The notes under the pieces are model-generated. The model did no database searches, was not told the origin of the DNA, and saw only the letters and a program-made list of their open reading frames with translations. Of a DNA stretch of 64,000 nucleotides, positions 17,460 to 26,996 are shown one piece after another; positions within the stretch are counted from its first letter, which is position 1, and each line of letters begins with the position of its first letter. The translations under genes were made by a program, and so were the position numbers. The stretch is from Acidobacteriota bacterium (lineage in GTDB: Bacteria; Acidobacteriota; Blastocatellia; HR10), in NCBI GenBank assembly GCA_030550025.1, contig JAUQQC010000005.1, positions 62,001 through 126,000 of the forward strand, written 5' to 3'.

Positions 17460-19732
17460 AGGCAGCGCTGCTCATCCTGGCGCTCGCGTCTCACGTTCCA
17501 GGCGGGAGCGGAAGGTCTTTCCCCCCGCCGTTGCAGGGGCCGCTGGAAGCTGTTCGCGCTCTGATCGAGCGAGGGGAATTGGAGGAGGCGGCCCGACGCC
17601 TTCAGGACCTGAGCGCGGCGCATCCGCGCGATCCAGAGGTTGCACGCTTGCTCGGTGAAGTGCGCCGCCGACAAGGACGGTGGGATGACGCGCTCGCGCA
17701 CTATCGAGCCGTGTTGGCCATCGTTCCGCAGGACATCGAGGCGATGTTTTGGATCGCGACGCTGTACCGATGGAAGGGAGCCTTGGAGGAATCGCTCGCC
17801 GCCTACGGGCGCGTTCTGGCTCAGGCACCACAGCATGTGGATGCGCTTGTTGGGCGGGCGCGCGTTTTTCTACAGATGGGACGGCTGACCGAAGCGGAAA
17901 CCGATGTGCGCGCGGCGCTCGCCGCCGCGCCGCAGAGCGAGGAAGCCATCGAACTATGGCTCCAGTTGCTCATGCGCGCCCGACGATTTCCAGAGGCCGA
18001 AGCGTGGATTGGCGCGCGCCCGGATATGCCCGGGCGAGACCGCTGGCTCGGGGATCTCTACGCCGCCCAAGGGCGAATGTCCGAAGCCATCGCCGCCTAC
18101 ACGCGCGCGCTCACGGCGACGCCTCAAGAGCCCGCCGTGCTTCGCGCTCTGGCCGACGCGTATCGCCGATCGGGAAAGCTCGAACGCGCCTTAGCTCTCT
18201 ACCGGCAACTCACGCGGCTCCAACCGCAGGAGCCGGAGAACTATTTTTGGATCGGGACGATCTCGCGATGGCGCGGAGACGTGCGCGCCGCGGAAGCGGC
18301 CTTTCGAGAAGCCCTGCGTCGAGAACCGCGACATCTGGAGGTCCTGATCGGGCTCGCACGCCTCGCCCTCGCCCAAGAGGATTTCCTGTCGGCCGCGTTG
18401 TGGTTGGAACAAGCGCGCGCGCTCGATCCGAATCACCCCGAAGTCGCTGTGCTGTGGGGCCAACTCTTAGAGCGACGCGGTCAGCGGCGAGAAGCGCTGC
18501 GGGAATATCGGCGAGCGCTCCAGCGCGATCCCCAAGATGAGGCGGCGTCGGCGGGATATTGGCGACTGTGGCCCATCGTTCGTCCAACGCTCGAATTGAC
18601 CTACGAACGGAACGAGACCGAAGTCTTGGAGGGACGCGCTGACCGCGCGTTCGACATCCCGGTGACGCGCATTCGGTATCGCCTCCAGCAGGCGACGGCG
18701 CGCACCCGCTATCCCCTCGGCGAGACCTGGGCGCTGCAGGGAATGCTTCGCGCCAGTCGGGATCAAGTCGCAAACCGTTCGGGGGGCTTCACGATCTACG
18801 ACTTCACCCTTCTCACGCCCGCTCTTGGTCTGGAAGGGACCTTCACCCCACGTTGGTCGTTCACGGGAGAGATCGGGGCCACCCTCTTTCAAAGCAATGC
18901 CGCAGATTCGGTGCCGGAGAAGACCTTCCTTCGCTCCGAAGCGAACTTTGAATATCGCGGGCCGACCGATCACCTGGCGTTCGGCTTCCGACGGAGCCCA
19001 TTCCTGGGTCGGAGCTTCGCCGCCGACGTTCGATTCGGGATCTTCCTCGAGAATCGCATTCAAGCGCTGTACGATCGGCGTCTCTCCTCCACTCTCTCGG
19101 CGCGGGCCGACTACGCCTTCGCTCACTACTCGGATGGGAATCGAACGCACGCGGTCGGAGCCTTTGTGCGCTATGCCGACGCGCGAAAGGAAGGGGTCAT
19201 CGGATACCGCCTGATGCCGCTGCAGGCGCGCTTTTTGACGCCAGAGAACACGCTCGACTTCCTTCGGATCCACGAAGCTTTCTTCGCCGGGCGGTGGGAG
19301 CCACATGCGGAGGTCGCGCTGCGCGCCGAGGCCGCGCGGGCGTGGTATCAAGATCGGAACTGGCAGTGGCGCGCCCGCGCGTTGTTGGGGTATCGGCCGC
19401 ATGCCCTGCGCGTGCTGGAGTTCGGCGCCTCGTATTTTCGAGATTGGTATGCCCGCGATGCGCTCCGGTATAACACGCTCACGATCCGAAGCGTCATGCC
19501 GTATCTAGCGCTCAGGGACGAAGCGCGCCCGCGTTGGTCCTATGAGCTTCGCTATGGGTATGCGTGGCTCTCCGATGAGGCCACGGCTCGCTATTGGGCG
19601 CACGAGGCTCTTGGCCGGTTCGCCGTGTGGATCGGCACCCGACTGCGCCTGGGGGGAGAGGGACGCTACTGGCGCGACACGCTCACACAACGGACCTGGC
19701 GCGCGCTCGTCTTCGTGCAATGGGTCTTTTGA
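17456..19732 (+). CDS. TPR-repeat protein fused to outer-membrane beta-barrel (YaiO/PgaA-type architecture)
   Basis: Signal peptide; tandem TPRs; C-terminal half rich in alternating amphipathic strands ending in ...ALVFVQWVF, an OMP-type terminal Phe. Confidence 0.8.
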   Translation: MKAALLILALASHVPGGSGRSFPPPLQGPLEAVRALIERGELEEAARRLQDLSAAHPRDPEVARLLGEVRRRQGRWDDALAHYRAVLAIVPQDIEAMFWIATLYRWKGALEESLAAYGRVLAQAPQHVDALVGRARVFLQMGRLTEAETDVRAALAAAPQSEEAIELWLQLLMRARRFPEAEAWIGARPDMPGRDRWLGDLYAAQGRMSEAIAAYTRALTATPQEPAVLRALADAYRRSGKLERALALYRQLTRLQPQEPENYFWIGTISRWRGDVRAAEAAFREALRREPRHLEVLIGLARLALAQEDFLSAALWLEQARALDPNHPEVAVLWGQLLERRGQRREALREYRRALQRDPQDEAASAGYWRLWPIVRPTLELTYERNETEVLEGRADRAFDIPVTRIRYRLQQATARTRYPLGETWALQGMLRASRDQVANRSGGFTIYDFTLLTPALGLEGTFTPRWSFTGEIGATLFQSNAADSVPEKTFLRSEANFEYRGPTDHLAFGFRRSPFLGRSFAADVRFGIFLENRIQALYDRRLSSTLSARADYAFAHYSDGNRTHAVGAFVRYADARKEGVIGYRLMPLQARFLTPENTLDFLRIHEAFFAGRWEPHAEVALRAEAARAWYQDRNWQWRARALLGYRPHALRVLEFGASYFRDWYARDALRYNTLTIRSVMPYLALRDEARPRWSYELRYGYAWLSDEATARYWAHEALGRFAVWIGTRLRLGGEGRYWRDTLTQRTWRALVFVQWVF

Positions 19733-20610
19733 TGGGAGAGACGTTGCGTTTGTTGGTGCGCTCACTTCGTCCGCGCCACTGGACGAAGAATCTGATCCTG
19801 CTGGCGCCACTGGTCTTCTCACGGCATCTGCTGGAGCCGGATCGCGCGCTTCGCGCCGCGTCGGCCTTCGGACTTTTCTGTCTCCTCTCCGGCGGCGTGT
19901 ACGTATTCAACGACCTGCGCGATATCGAACGGGATCGCCTCCATCCGGCGAAGGCGCGGCGACCGCTCGCGTCCGGAGCGCTCTCCCCGCGTCTGGCTTG
20001 GCGATTCGGCGCGCTCTTACTCCTTAGCGCGCTCGTGCTCTCATTCCGGCTCGGCACCGGCTTCGGATTCGCCGCTCTGGCCTACGTGGCGCTGCAGGTC
20101 GTCTACTCGCTCTGGATGAAGACGATCGTCATCCTCGACGTCTTCGCCATCGCCGGAGGCTTCGTCCTCCGCGCCGTCGCCGGTGGAGAAGCCATCGCCG
20201 TCCCGCTCTCCCCCTGGTTCTTCATCTGCACGCTGCTACTGGCGCTCTTCCTGGGCTTGAGCAAGCGCCGGCATGAATTGCTGCTGCTTGAGCACTCGGC
20301 CGCCGAGCACCGGATGAGCTTGGCCATGTATAACCCCCTCCTTCTGGATCAGATGATCGCGCTGGTGACAGCGGCCACGATCGTCACCTACGCCCTCTAT
20401 ACGCTCTCGGCGGAGACGATCGCACGACTCCACACTGACGCGCTGAAGTACACAGTCCCGGTGGTCCTGTACGGGATCTTCCGCTACCTTTACCTCGTGT
20501 ACCAAAAAGGGGAAGGCGGGAATCCGGAGACGCTGCTGCTCGTGGATCGTCCCTTGCTCGCGGCCGTCCTTCTGTACGGCGTGATGGTCATTTGGATTCT
20601 CTACCGATAG
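19732..20610 (+). CDS. UbiA-family prenyltransferase, decaprenyl-phosphate phosphoribosyltransferase-like
   Basis: RPRHWTKNLILLAPLVFS...GGVYVFNDLRDIERDRLHPAKARRPLASG (NDxxDxxxD...KxxRP). TGATG overlap with the preceding stop. Confidence 0.85.
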   Translation: MGETLRLLVRSLRPRHWTKNLILLAPLVFSRHLLEPDRALRAASAFGLFCLLSGGVYVFNDLRDIERDRLHPAKARRPLASGALSPRLAWRFGALLLLSALVLSFRLGTGFGFAALAYVALQVVYSLWMKTIVILDVFAIAGGFVLRAVAGGEAIAVPLSPWFFICTLLLALFLGLSKRRHELLLLEHSAAEHRMSLAMYNPLLLDQMIALVTAATIVTYALYTLSAETIARLHTDALKYTVPVVLYGIFRYLYLVYQKGEGGNPETLLLVDRPLLAAVLLYGVMVIWILYR

Positions 20611-20631
20611 GAAGATTTCGGAGAGCGGCAC

Positions 20632-22194
20632 ATGCTTGTCCGAGTCCTCATCATCGCTCAGCTTTTCATCATCGGCTACACGCTGCTCCACAACACGGTG
20701 AATCTCCTCCTCATGGTCATCGCATTCTGGCGCATTCGTTTCCTTCTCCGGGAGCGATCCGTGCTCGATCCGGAGTTCGCTCACGCCTCCCCCTATACGC
20801 CGCCGGTCTCGCTCATCGTGCCGGCGTACAATGAAGAGCAGACGATCGTCGAATCCGTGCGCGCACTGTTGCGCTTGCGGTATCCGCGCCTGGAGATCAT
20901 CATCGTCAACGATGGTTCAACCGACCGCACGCGAGAGGTGCTGCAAGAGGCTTTCGCCCTCGTGCGCCGGGATCTCCCCCATCACGCGCCGCTCAAGACG
21001 GCGCCCATTAAAGGGCTCTACGAAGCCGGCGGTGAGAAACCCGCGCACGTCCAGCGGCTCGTCCTCGTGGAGAAGGAGAAGGGTGGCAAAGCCGACGCGC
21101 TCAACGCGGGGATCAACGTAGCACTCGCCCCATATGTCTGCACGGTGGATGCGGACTCGCTCATCGATGAGAACGCCCTTATTCAGCTCGTCTCGGCGCT
21201 GCAAAAAGCTCCGGAGAAGATCCTCGCCATCGGCGGACAGGTGAGCATCGCGAACGGACGCTTAATGGGACCGGGCCGCGTGCGTTCGACCGAGTTGCCG
21301 AAACGCGCCCTTGTGCTCTTTCAATTCATCGAGTACCTTCGATCGTTCACGATGGGGCGAACGGCGCTGGCAGCGCTCCGGGCGCTCCTCATCCTCTCAG
21401 GCGTGTTCGCCCTCTACCGCAAGGATGTGCTCATTCGCGTCGGCGGCTTTCTCTCGGAGAACATGCGGACTCGACTCGGGCGCGAATACACGCGCGAAGC
21501 GCGACAGACGGTCACTGAGGACCTGGAGATCATCCTGAGACTCCTCCGCTATGTGTATGACAAAGGGCTCAAGGGGCATGTGGAATTCCTTCCCTATCCG
21601 ATCGCTTGGACCGAGGTGCCCGAGACGCTCGCCGATCTGCGGAAACAACGGAAGCGGTGGTATCGTGGGCTCGTCGAAAACCTCCTCATCTTCTACCGCG
21701 ATATGCTCTTCAATCGGCGCTACGGTCGGACGGGACTCCTGGCCATGCCACATCAGGTGCTATTTGAGATCTTCGGTCCGGTGATCGAGTTGAGCGGCTA
21801 TCTGATCCTCCTCGTTTGCCTCCCGCTGGGCCTGTTGAGCGTCGAATATGCCGTGCTCTTCTTCATCTCGGCCGTCCTTTATGGCATCTTCGTCTCCATC
21901 TCAGCGATCCTCTTTGGGATTTGGTCGGAAGCTGCTTACCGCTCCTCCGGATACCACTCGCTGTTCACCTATAGCACGAGGGAGACGTTGAAACTCCTGC
22001 TCTTCACCATCCTCTCGCACCTGGGGTATCGTCAATTGATCATCGCCTGGCAGGTAGGAACGCTCATGGATATGTTGCTCGGTCGCGCCCCCACGTGGGA
22101 GAAGATTCGCCGGCGAGGCTTCTCTCCCGCGGTGTCCGAGTGGCCCATCCGCGAGCGAGAGGCCACAACGTCCAATCCCCTCATGAAGAGCTGA
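20632..22194 (+). CDS. Processive GT2 membrane glycosyltransferase (polysaccharide synthase-like)
   Basis: VSLIVPAYNEEQTIVESV...IIVNDGSTDRT...VDADS...TEDLEI...QRKRW (Q/RxxRW processivity motif), flanking TM helices. Confidence 0.88.
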   Translation: MLVRVLIIAQLFIIGYTLLHNTVNLLLMVIAFWRIRFLLRERSVLDPEFAHASPYTPPVSLIVPAYNEEQTIVESVRALLRLRYPRLEIIIVNDGSTDRTREVLQEAFALVRRDLPHHAPLKTAPIKGLYEAGGEKPAHVQRLVLVEKEKGGKADALNAGINVALAPYVCTVDADSLIDENALIQLVSALQKAPEKILAIGGQVSIANGRLMGPGRVRSTELPKRALVLFQFIEYLRSFTMGRTALAALRALLILSGVFALYRKDVLIRVGGFLSENMRTRLGREYTREARQTVTEDLEIILRLLRYVYDKGLKGHVEFLPYPIAWTEVPETLADLRKQRKRWYRGLVENLLIFYRDMLFNRRYGRTGLLAMPHQVLFEIFGPVIELSGYLILLVCLPLGLLSVEYAVLFFISAVLYGIFVSISAILFGIWSEAAYRSSGYHSLFTYSTRETLKLLLFTILSHLGYRQLIIAWQVGTLMDMLLGRAPTWEKIRRRGFSPAVSEWPIREREATTSNPLMKS

Positions 22195-22245
22195 AAGCGC
22201 GCCGGGTGCTCGGCGCGAGGGATCAGCGGGGGCACAATCGTTACC

Positions 22246-22694
<449 letters not shown>

Positions 22695-22700
22695 GAAGAC

Positions 22701-22729
22701 ATTATATCCCTCGCTCCAGAGAAAGGGAA
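22701..22729 (-). promoter_or_regulatory. rnpB promoter (TTCCCT-17-TATAAT on minus strand)
   Basis: Perfect minus-strand TATAAT at 22706-22701, about 7 nt before the inferred RNA 5' end. Confidence 0.6.
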
Positions 22730-22837
22730 CCGACCGCACCAAAGGATGAAGAAAAATTAATCCGCCCAACCGTACCACTCGCCCTGGCAGTCGGTGTATA
22801 ATTCATCGCGGTAGGAGATGGGACAAGGAGCGCACGT

Positions 22838-23926
22838 ATGAACATCAAGCGTTGGAAGAAAGCAGCTCTCGGAGTGATCGCGCTTGGGCTCCTCGCCGGC
22901 CCTTCGGCCTGGAGCCAATCGTCCCAAAAGGCGACCAAGCCCCTCAGCCCGAACGAAGATCCACGCCTCATCGGCAAGCGCGACATCAACCGGCGGCAGT
23001 GGAATTTCTACAGCCTCGAACGCGAAGTGCAACTAGGACGGCAACTGGCGGCCGAAGTCGATCGGTACATGCAAATCCTGGATGATCCGATCATCAGCGA
23101 GTACATCAATCGCGTCGGTCAAAACCTCGTTCTCCATTCCGATGCGAAGGTCCCTTTCACGATCAAAGTCATCGTCTCGGACGAAGTGAATGCGTTCGCG
23201 CTTCCGGGAGGCTTCTTCTATGTGAACACGGGACTCATTGCTGCCGCCGATAACGAGGCGGAGTTGGCGGGCGTGATGGCCCATGAGATCGCGCACGTTG
23301 CGGCGCGGCATGCTTTGGAGAACTTCACGAAGGCGCAGCTTCTGAACTTCCTGCAAATCCCGCTCATCATCTTCACCGGAGGAGGGTATTACGGCCTCGG
23401 TCAACTCATCATGATGGGTTCGGATCTGGGCATCTACGCCGCTTTCTTCAAGTTCAGTCGGGGAGCGGAGAAGGAAGCCGATCTGCTTGGCGCTCAATAC
23501 CTCTGGGCGGCGGGATACGATCCGAACGGACTGCTCACCTTCTTCGAGAAGATCAACGCGATGCAGAAGACGCGCCCAGGCGGCATCTCCAAGCTCTTCA
23601 TGTCGCATCCGCCGACGCCCGATCGCATCGCGGTCGTGAGGGATCTGATCGCGCGTTTCCCCGAGCGAGAGGAGTACATCATCACCACGTCCGAATTCGA
23701 CAAAGTCAAAGAGCGGCTCATTCGGCTTCAGGGGCTGCATCGTCGCTTGGATGAGAAGCGAGTGCCGGGGAGCGCCCCCGAGGAGCGTGGCCGACCGACC
23801 CTGAAGCGCCGTCCGCAAGGTCAAGAGCCACCCCAGGAGCAAGGAGAGGAGAAGACGGGAGCGGAATCCACCGAGAAGTCGCCCGCCCCGCAGGAGAAGC
23901 CCACCTTGAGGCGGCGGAATCCGTGA
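22838..23926 (+). CDS. M48-family metalloprotease, periplasmic/lipid-proximal
   Basis: AAGGAG RBS; signal peptide; MAHEIAHVAARHALEN (HExxH) and EKEADLLGAQYLWAAGYDP. Confidence 0.92.
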   Translation: MNIKRWKKAALGVIALGLLAGPSAWSQSSQKATKPLSPNEDPRLIGKRDINRRQWNFYSLEREVQLGRQLAAEVDRYMQILDDPIISEYINRVGQNLVLHSDAKVPFTIKVIVSDEVNAFALPGGFFYVNTGLIAAADNEAELAGVMAHEIAHVAARHALENFTKAQLLNFLQIPLIIFTGGGYYGLGQLIMMGSDLGIYAAFFKFSRGAEKEADLLGAQYLWAAGYDPNGLLTFFEKINAMQKTRPGGISKLFMSHPPTPDRIAVVRDLIARFPEREEYIITTSEFDKVKERLIRLQGLHRRLDEKRVPGSAPEERGRPTLKRRPQGQEPPQEQGEEKTGAESTEKSPAPQEKPTLRRRNP

Positions 23927-23979
23927 TCCTCGGCCGCGGAATCCATGTCCTGCGGCACGAGCTTCGCGAACGAAGACGA

Positions 23980-25284
23980 TCACGCGCGCGCCCCATCAGA
24001 GGATTGTGCGAGGCGCCCGAGCAAGATCCACGTCGCGAGGGCGCCACACCCACTCACCAGAAGAAGAGGGATCACCATTCCTGCGCCCCGAAGCACAATG
24101 ACCGAGATCGCCCAGAGGAAGCCCGCCAAGCGGAGATCGGGTTCGACCCGAAGAGGAACCGCAGGCTCACCGCCTTCGAACCACCAGCGGCCCGGCACGC
24201 AGGCCGCGATCACTTCTCTTCCGACGAGTCCGACGGCTGCCGTCTCCCCTTGGCTCGCCCACAGAGCGAGGTGCTCAATCCCTCGAATCACGAACCCGAT
24301 TCCCATCTGAATGAGCACCCCCAGCCCTCCCCCTATCGCCAGGGCCAAAAAGAGGTATCCCACAGCGCGTTTCCCATCACGGGTAAAGAGCAAATAAAGC
24401 CGATAGAGTGTTTGCGAGAACGTCCCTCCATCGGTCATGGCCAAGGCCGGTCCGTAGACGAGAGCTGCCAGCGCCCCCAAACCCGCGAGCATGACCCCGA
24501 GCACTAACAGGAATTGCGGGATGAAAAGGAGCGCCCATAGCAAGCGCCCCCTCGCTCCAGTCCGCGCGAGTATCCCGAGGGCCAGCAGGAGCAAGACTCC
24601 GACGCCGGCGATCCCAGCAAAGAACATCGCCGGACCGACGACAGCCGGAAGCCGCCGAAGGACCCCCGAAGCTGGCCCCCATGGGAGCCGAAGACGCACC
24701 TTGACTTCGGCGATCAATGAAGCGGCGAGAACCGCCGAGGTCAGAGCGAACATCATGATGAACGCTCCCCATCCACCGATGCGCCACGCTACGGCCAATC
24801 TCGGAGATTCCGCTGTGACATACGCGAGCAGATGGAAGATGGCGAAGAGCATCCATCCGAGGATCGTCCCCATTCCGTACCACAGGATCCGCCGACGATC
24901 GAAGAGGAACCGCAACGCGGCGCTCGCGTCGGCCAGCGTCATCGGGGGAATCACCTGCGCTTCGGCGACCGAGACGACGTTCTCGGCAACTTTCCCCTCT
25001 TCGCCCGAGAGTACCCATTCGGACGGCGCCGAAGTCGCGCGCTCCCAGCCCTCGTCAGGAGGCTCAACCAACCGTTCACGAGTCCGCTTCACCGCTTCTT
25101 CCTCGCCGCGCGACGATTCCGCGACGGGGACTTCTTCCTCTGCAGGCGAGGGAGATTCGACCGACGGAATGATCGCGTGCGAGGCCAGAAGCCGATCAAG
25201 CGCGGATGCGCCGCAGCTCGGGCAGGAATGCGCGTTTTCAGGCAAGGGAATGCCGCATTCCGAGCAGCACTGCACCATACTCAC
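23980..25284 (-). CDS. Zinc-ribbon membrane protein of unknown function
   Basis: N-terminal CSECGIPLPENAHSCPSCG zinc ribbon, acidic linker, then several TM helices. Confidence 0.75.
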   Translation of the reverse strand: MSMVQCCSECGIPLPENAHSCPSCGASALDRLLASHAIIPSVESPSPAEEEVPVAESSRGEEEAVKRTRERLVEPPDEGWERATSAPSEWVLSGEEGKVAENVVSVAEAQVIPPMTLADASAALRFLFDRRRILWYGMGTILGWMLFAIFHLLAYVTAESPRLAVAWRIGGWGAFIMMFALTSAVLAASLIAEVKVRLRLPWGPASGVLRRLPAVVGPAMFFAGIAGVGVLLLLALGILARTGARGRLLWALLFIPQFLLVLGVMLAGLGALAALVYGPALAMTDGGTFSQTLYRLYLLFTRDGKRAVGYLFLALAIGGGLGVLIQMGIGFVIRGIEHLALWASQGETAAVGLVGREVIAACVPGRWWFEGGEPAVPLRVEPDLRLAGFLWAISVIVLRGAGMVIPLLLVSGCGALATWILLGRLAQSSDGARA

Positions 25285-25553
25285 GAGACGGCGGCCGCGA
25301 TGATGATCGAAATCCCAATGATGATCCCGGCGACGACGATCCCGACCGCGACGTTCTTATCCTCCACCAACTCCTTCCCCAACGAGAACGGCGTGATGAG
25401 ATCGAAGATCAAATATCCGATGACCGAGAGGGCGATCCCTAAAAGCCCGTATGTCGCTGTCGAGACCAAGTCCCAGATGTTCAGTTTCTCCGCGATCCGC
25501 GAGGCCTGAACGGCCAACCCCACGAGCACTGCATGCGTCCCTACGATGTCCAT
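25281..25553 (-). CDS. DUF350-family small membrane protein
   Basis: NIWDLVSTATYGLLGIALSVIGYLIFDLITPFSLGKELVEDKNVAVGIVVAGIIIGISIIIAAAVS resembles DUF350/YjfL. ATGA overlap with the zinc-ribbon gene. Confidence 0.8.
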   Translation of the reverse strand: MDIVGTHAVLVGLAVQASRIAEKLNIWDLVSTATYGLLGIALSVIGYLIFDLITPFSLGKELVEDKNVAVGIVVAGIIIGISIIIAAAVS

Positions 25554-25724
25554 ATCCCCGCGCTCCTTCCCCGCGTCAGCGGAACTCACGTCCGGCCCAC
25601 AGGCGACAACACCTGCCTCTCTCGCCGCGAAAACCGCCCACCGAGGACCACCACGAAACCTCCCACGCGTGCGGCGAGGATCGCCCGCGCTGTGCCGATA
25701 TCCGCGATCAGCGCGACGTTCCTC

Positions 25725-25744
25725 TTTCGAGGAGAGCCTCGAAA
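25725..25744 (-). terminator. Terminator-like hairpin TTTCGAGG-CTCT-CCTCGAAA downstream of 25753..25980
   Basis: Perfect 8-bp stem and tetraloop just after the minus-strand stop; no U-tract. Confidence 0.35.
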
Positions 25745-25752
25745 CCGGTCAC

Positions 25753-25980
25753 TTATCCTCGAGTGATGCTGATCTCTTCCTCCTTGCCGCGTGTGAAGAA
25801 CCAGATCAGAATGCACACCATGGCGATGATGACCAACGTGATCCACACCCACTGGCTCACGTGCCCTTCATCCGTCGGATTCGGCGCCGCCTTCCACTTG
25901 AAGAAGTACACCATGGAGAGGATGAGGCACACTGCAGTGACGATCCACAGGGCTGCATCTATGATCGCTTTCTTCCTCAT
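25753..25980 (-). CDS. Small two-TM membrane protein
   Basis: MRKKAIIDAALWIVTAVCLILSMVYFFKWK...WVWITLVIIAMVCILIWFFTRGKEEE. ATG at 25980 is preferred over the ORF-track start. Confidence 0.65.
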   Translation of the reverse strand: MRKKAIIDAALWIVTAVCLILSMVYFFKWKAAPNPTDEGHVSQWVWITLVIIAMVCILIWFFTRGKEEEISITRG

Positions 25981-26138
25981 AAGCCCCCCTCCTTGCGCGA
26001 CTCCTTCTTTCCCAAAGATCGGAGAGAACGGGCGCAACACTGTGCGTCGGCCTCTCACGTTCTCTCCGGCGATCGCTTTGAGCGCATCGTCACCTGCTCA
26101 TATAAATCACCCTCCGCCAAGAAGGGCAAGAGGTCGCT

Positions 26139-26996
26139 TCAGGCGTTCAAGAGGACGTTATCGCTCAGTCGCACCTTCCCGATGAAAGCCGCCACCATCA
26201 CCAGGGCCGGACGGTCTTCCAGAAGCGGAATCGGTTCCAGCGTCTCGCCGTCCACAATGGAGAGGTACTCGACGCGGATCGTCGGGTGCGCCTCGATCAT
26301 CTCGCGCATCACTTTGAGGATGTTCGCCGTATTGCGCTCTCCGGCGGCCACAAGCACCTGGGCTTTCTCTAACGCCTGCGGGAGCACACGTGCCCACTGT
26401 CGCTCGCGCTCGGTGAGCCGCTCATTCTCAGGAGCGACGGCCAGTCCATCGGCATCCCGTACGATCGGACAGGTGACGATCTCGACATCCACATGCAGGT
26501 CTCGCACCATCCGACGCACGATCGCGACCTGTTGCGCATCTTTCCATCCGAAGATGACGAAGTGCGGATGGACGATGTTGAAGAGAATCATGAGATAGGT
26601 CGTCAATCGGACGAAATGTTCCGGATGCATCGCCCCATAGAGCCGCTCGCTCAGCCCCCGAACGATGACCTCTGTGCACGCCCCCTCGGCGAAAAGCTCC
26701 TCCCGCGATGGAGCGAAGACGTAGTGGACGCCCAAAGGCGAGAGCACCTCGACGTCATCGGAGAGATACCGCGCGCGCCGCTCTCCGCGACGTTCTCCCT
26801 CCGGCTTCTCCCCCTCCAACAGCGGGGGGGCAATCGCGACGACGATGACTTCCGCCAACTCATGTGCGCGGCGGATGAGACTCAGATGCCCCTCGTGTAG
26901 ACGCCCGGCCGTTGGGATCAGACCGATGGTTCGCCCCTCGGCCCGATACTTCCGGGCGACCAGGCGCATGCGCGTGGCGCTTTTGATCACTTCCAT
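26139..26996 (-). CDS. panC: PanC-like pantoate--beta-alanine ligase (divergent)
   Basis: GLIPTAGRLHEGHLSLIRRA...GWKDAQQVAIVRRMVRDLHVDVEIVTCPIVRDADGLA. HxGH and KDAQQ are present; other canonical motifs are altered. Confidence 0.8.
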   Translation of the reverse strand: MEVIKSATRMRLVARKYRAEGRTIGLIPTAGRLHEGHLSLIRRAHELAEVIVVAIAPPLLEGEKPEGERRGERRARYLSDDVEVLSPLGVHYVFAPSREELFAEGACTEVIVRGLSERLYGAMHPEHFVRLTTYLMILFNIVHPHFVIFGWKDAQQVAIVRRMVRDLHVDVEIVTCPIVRDADGLAVAPENERLTERERQWARVLPQALEKAQVLVAAGERNTANILKVMREMIEAHPTIRVEYLSIVDGETLEPIPLLEDRPALVMVAAFIGKVRLSDNVLLNA

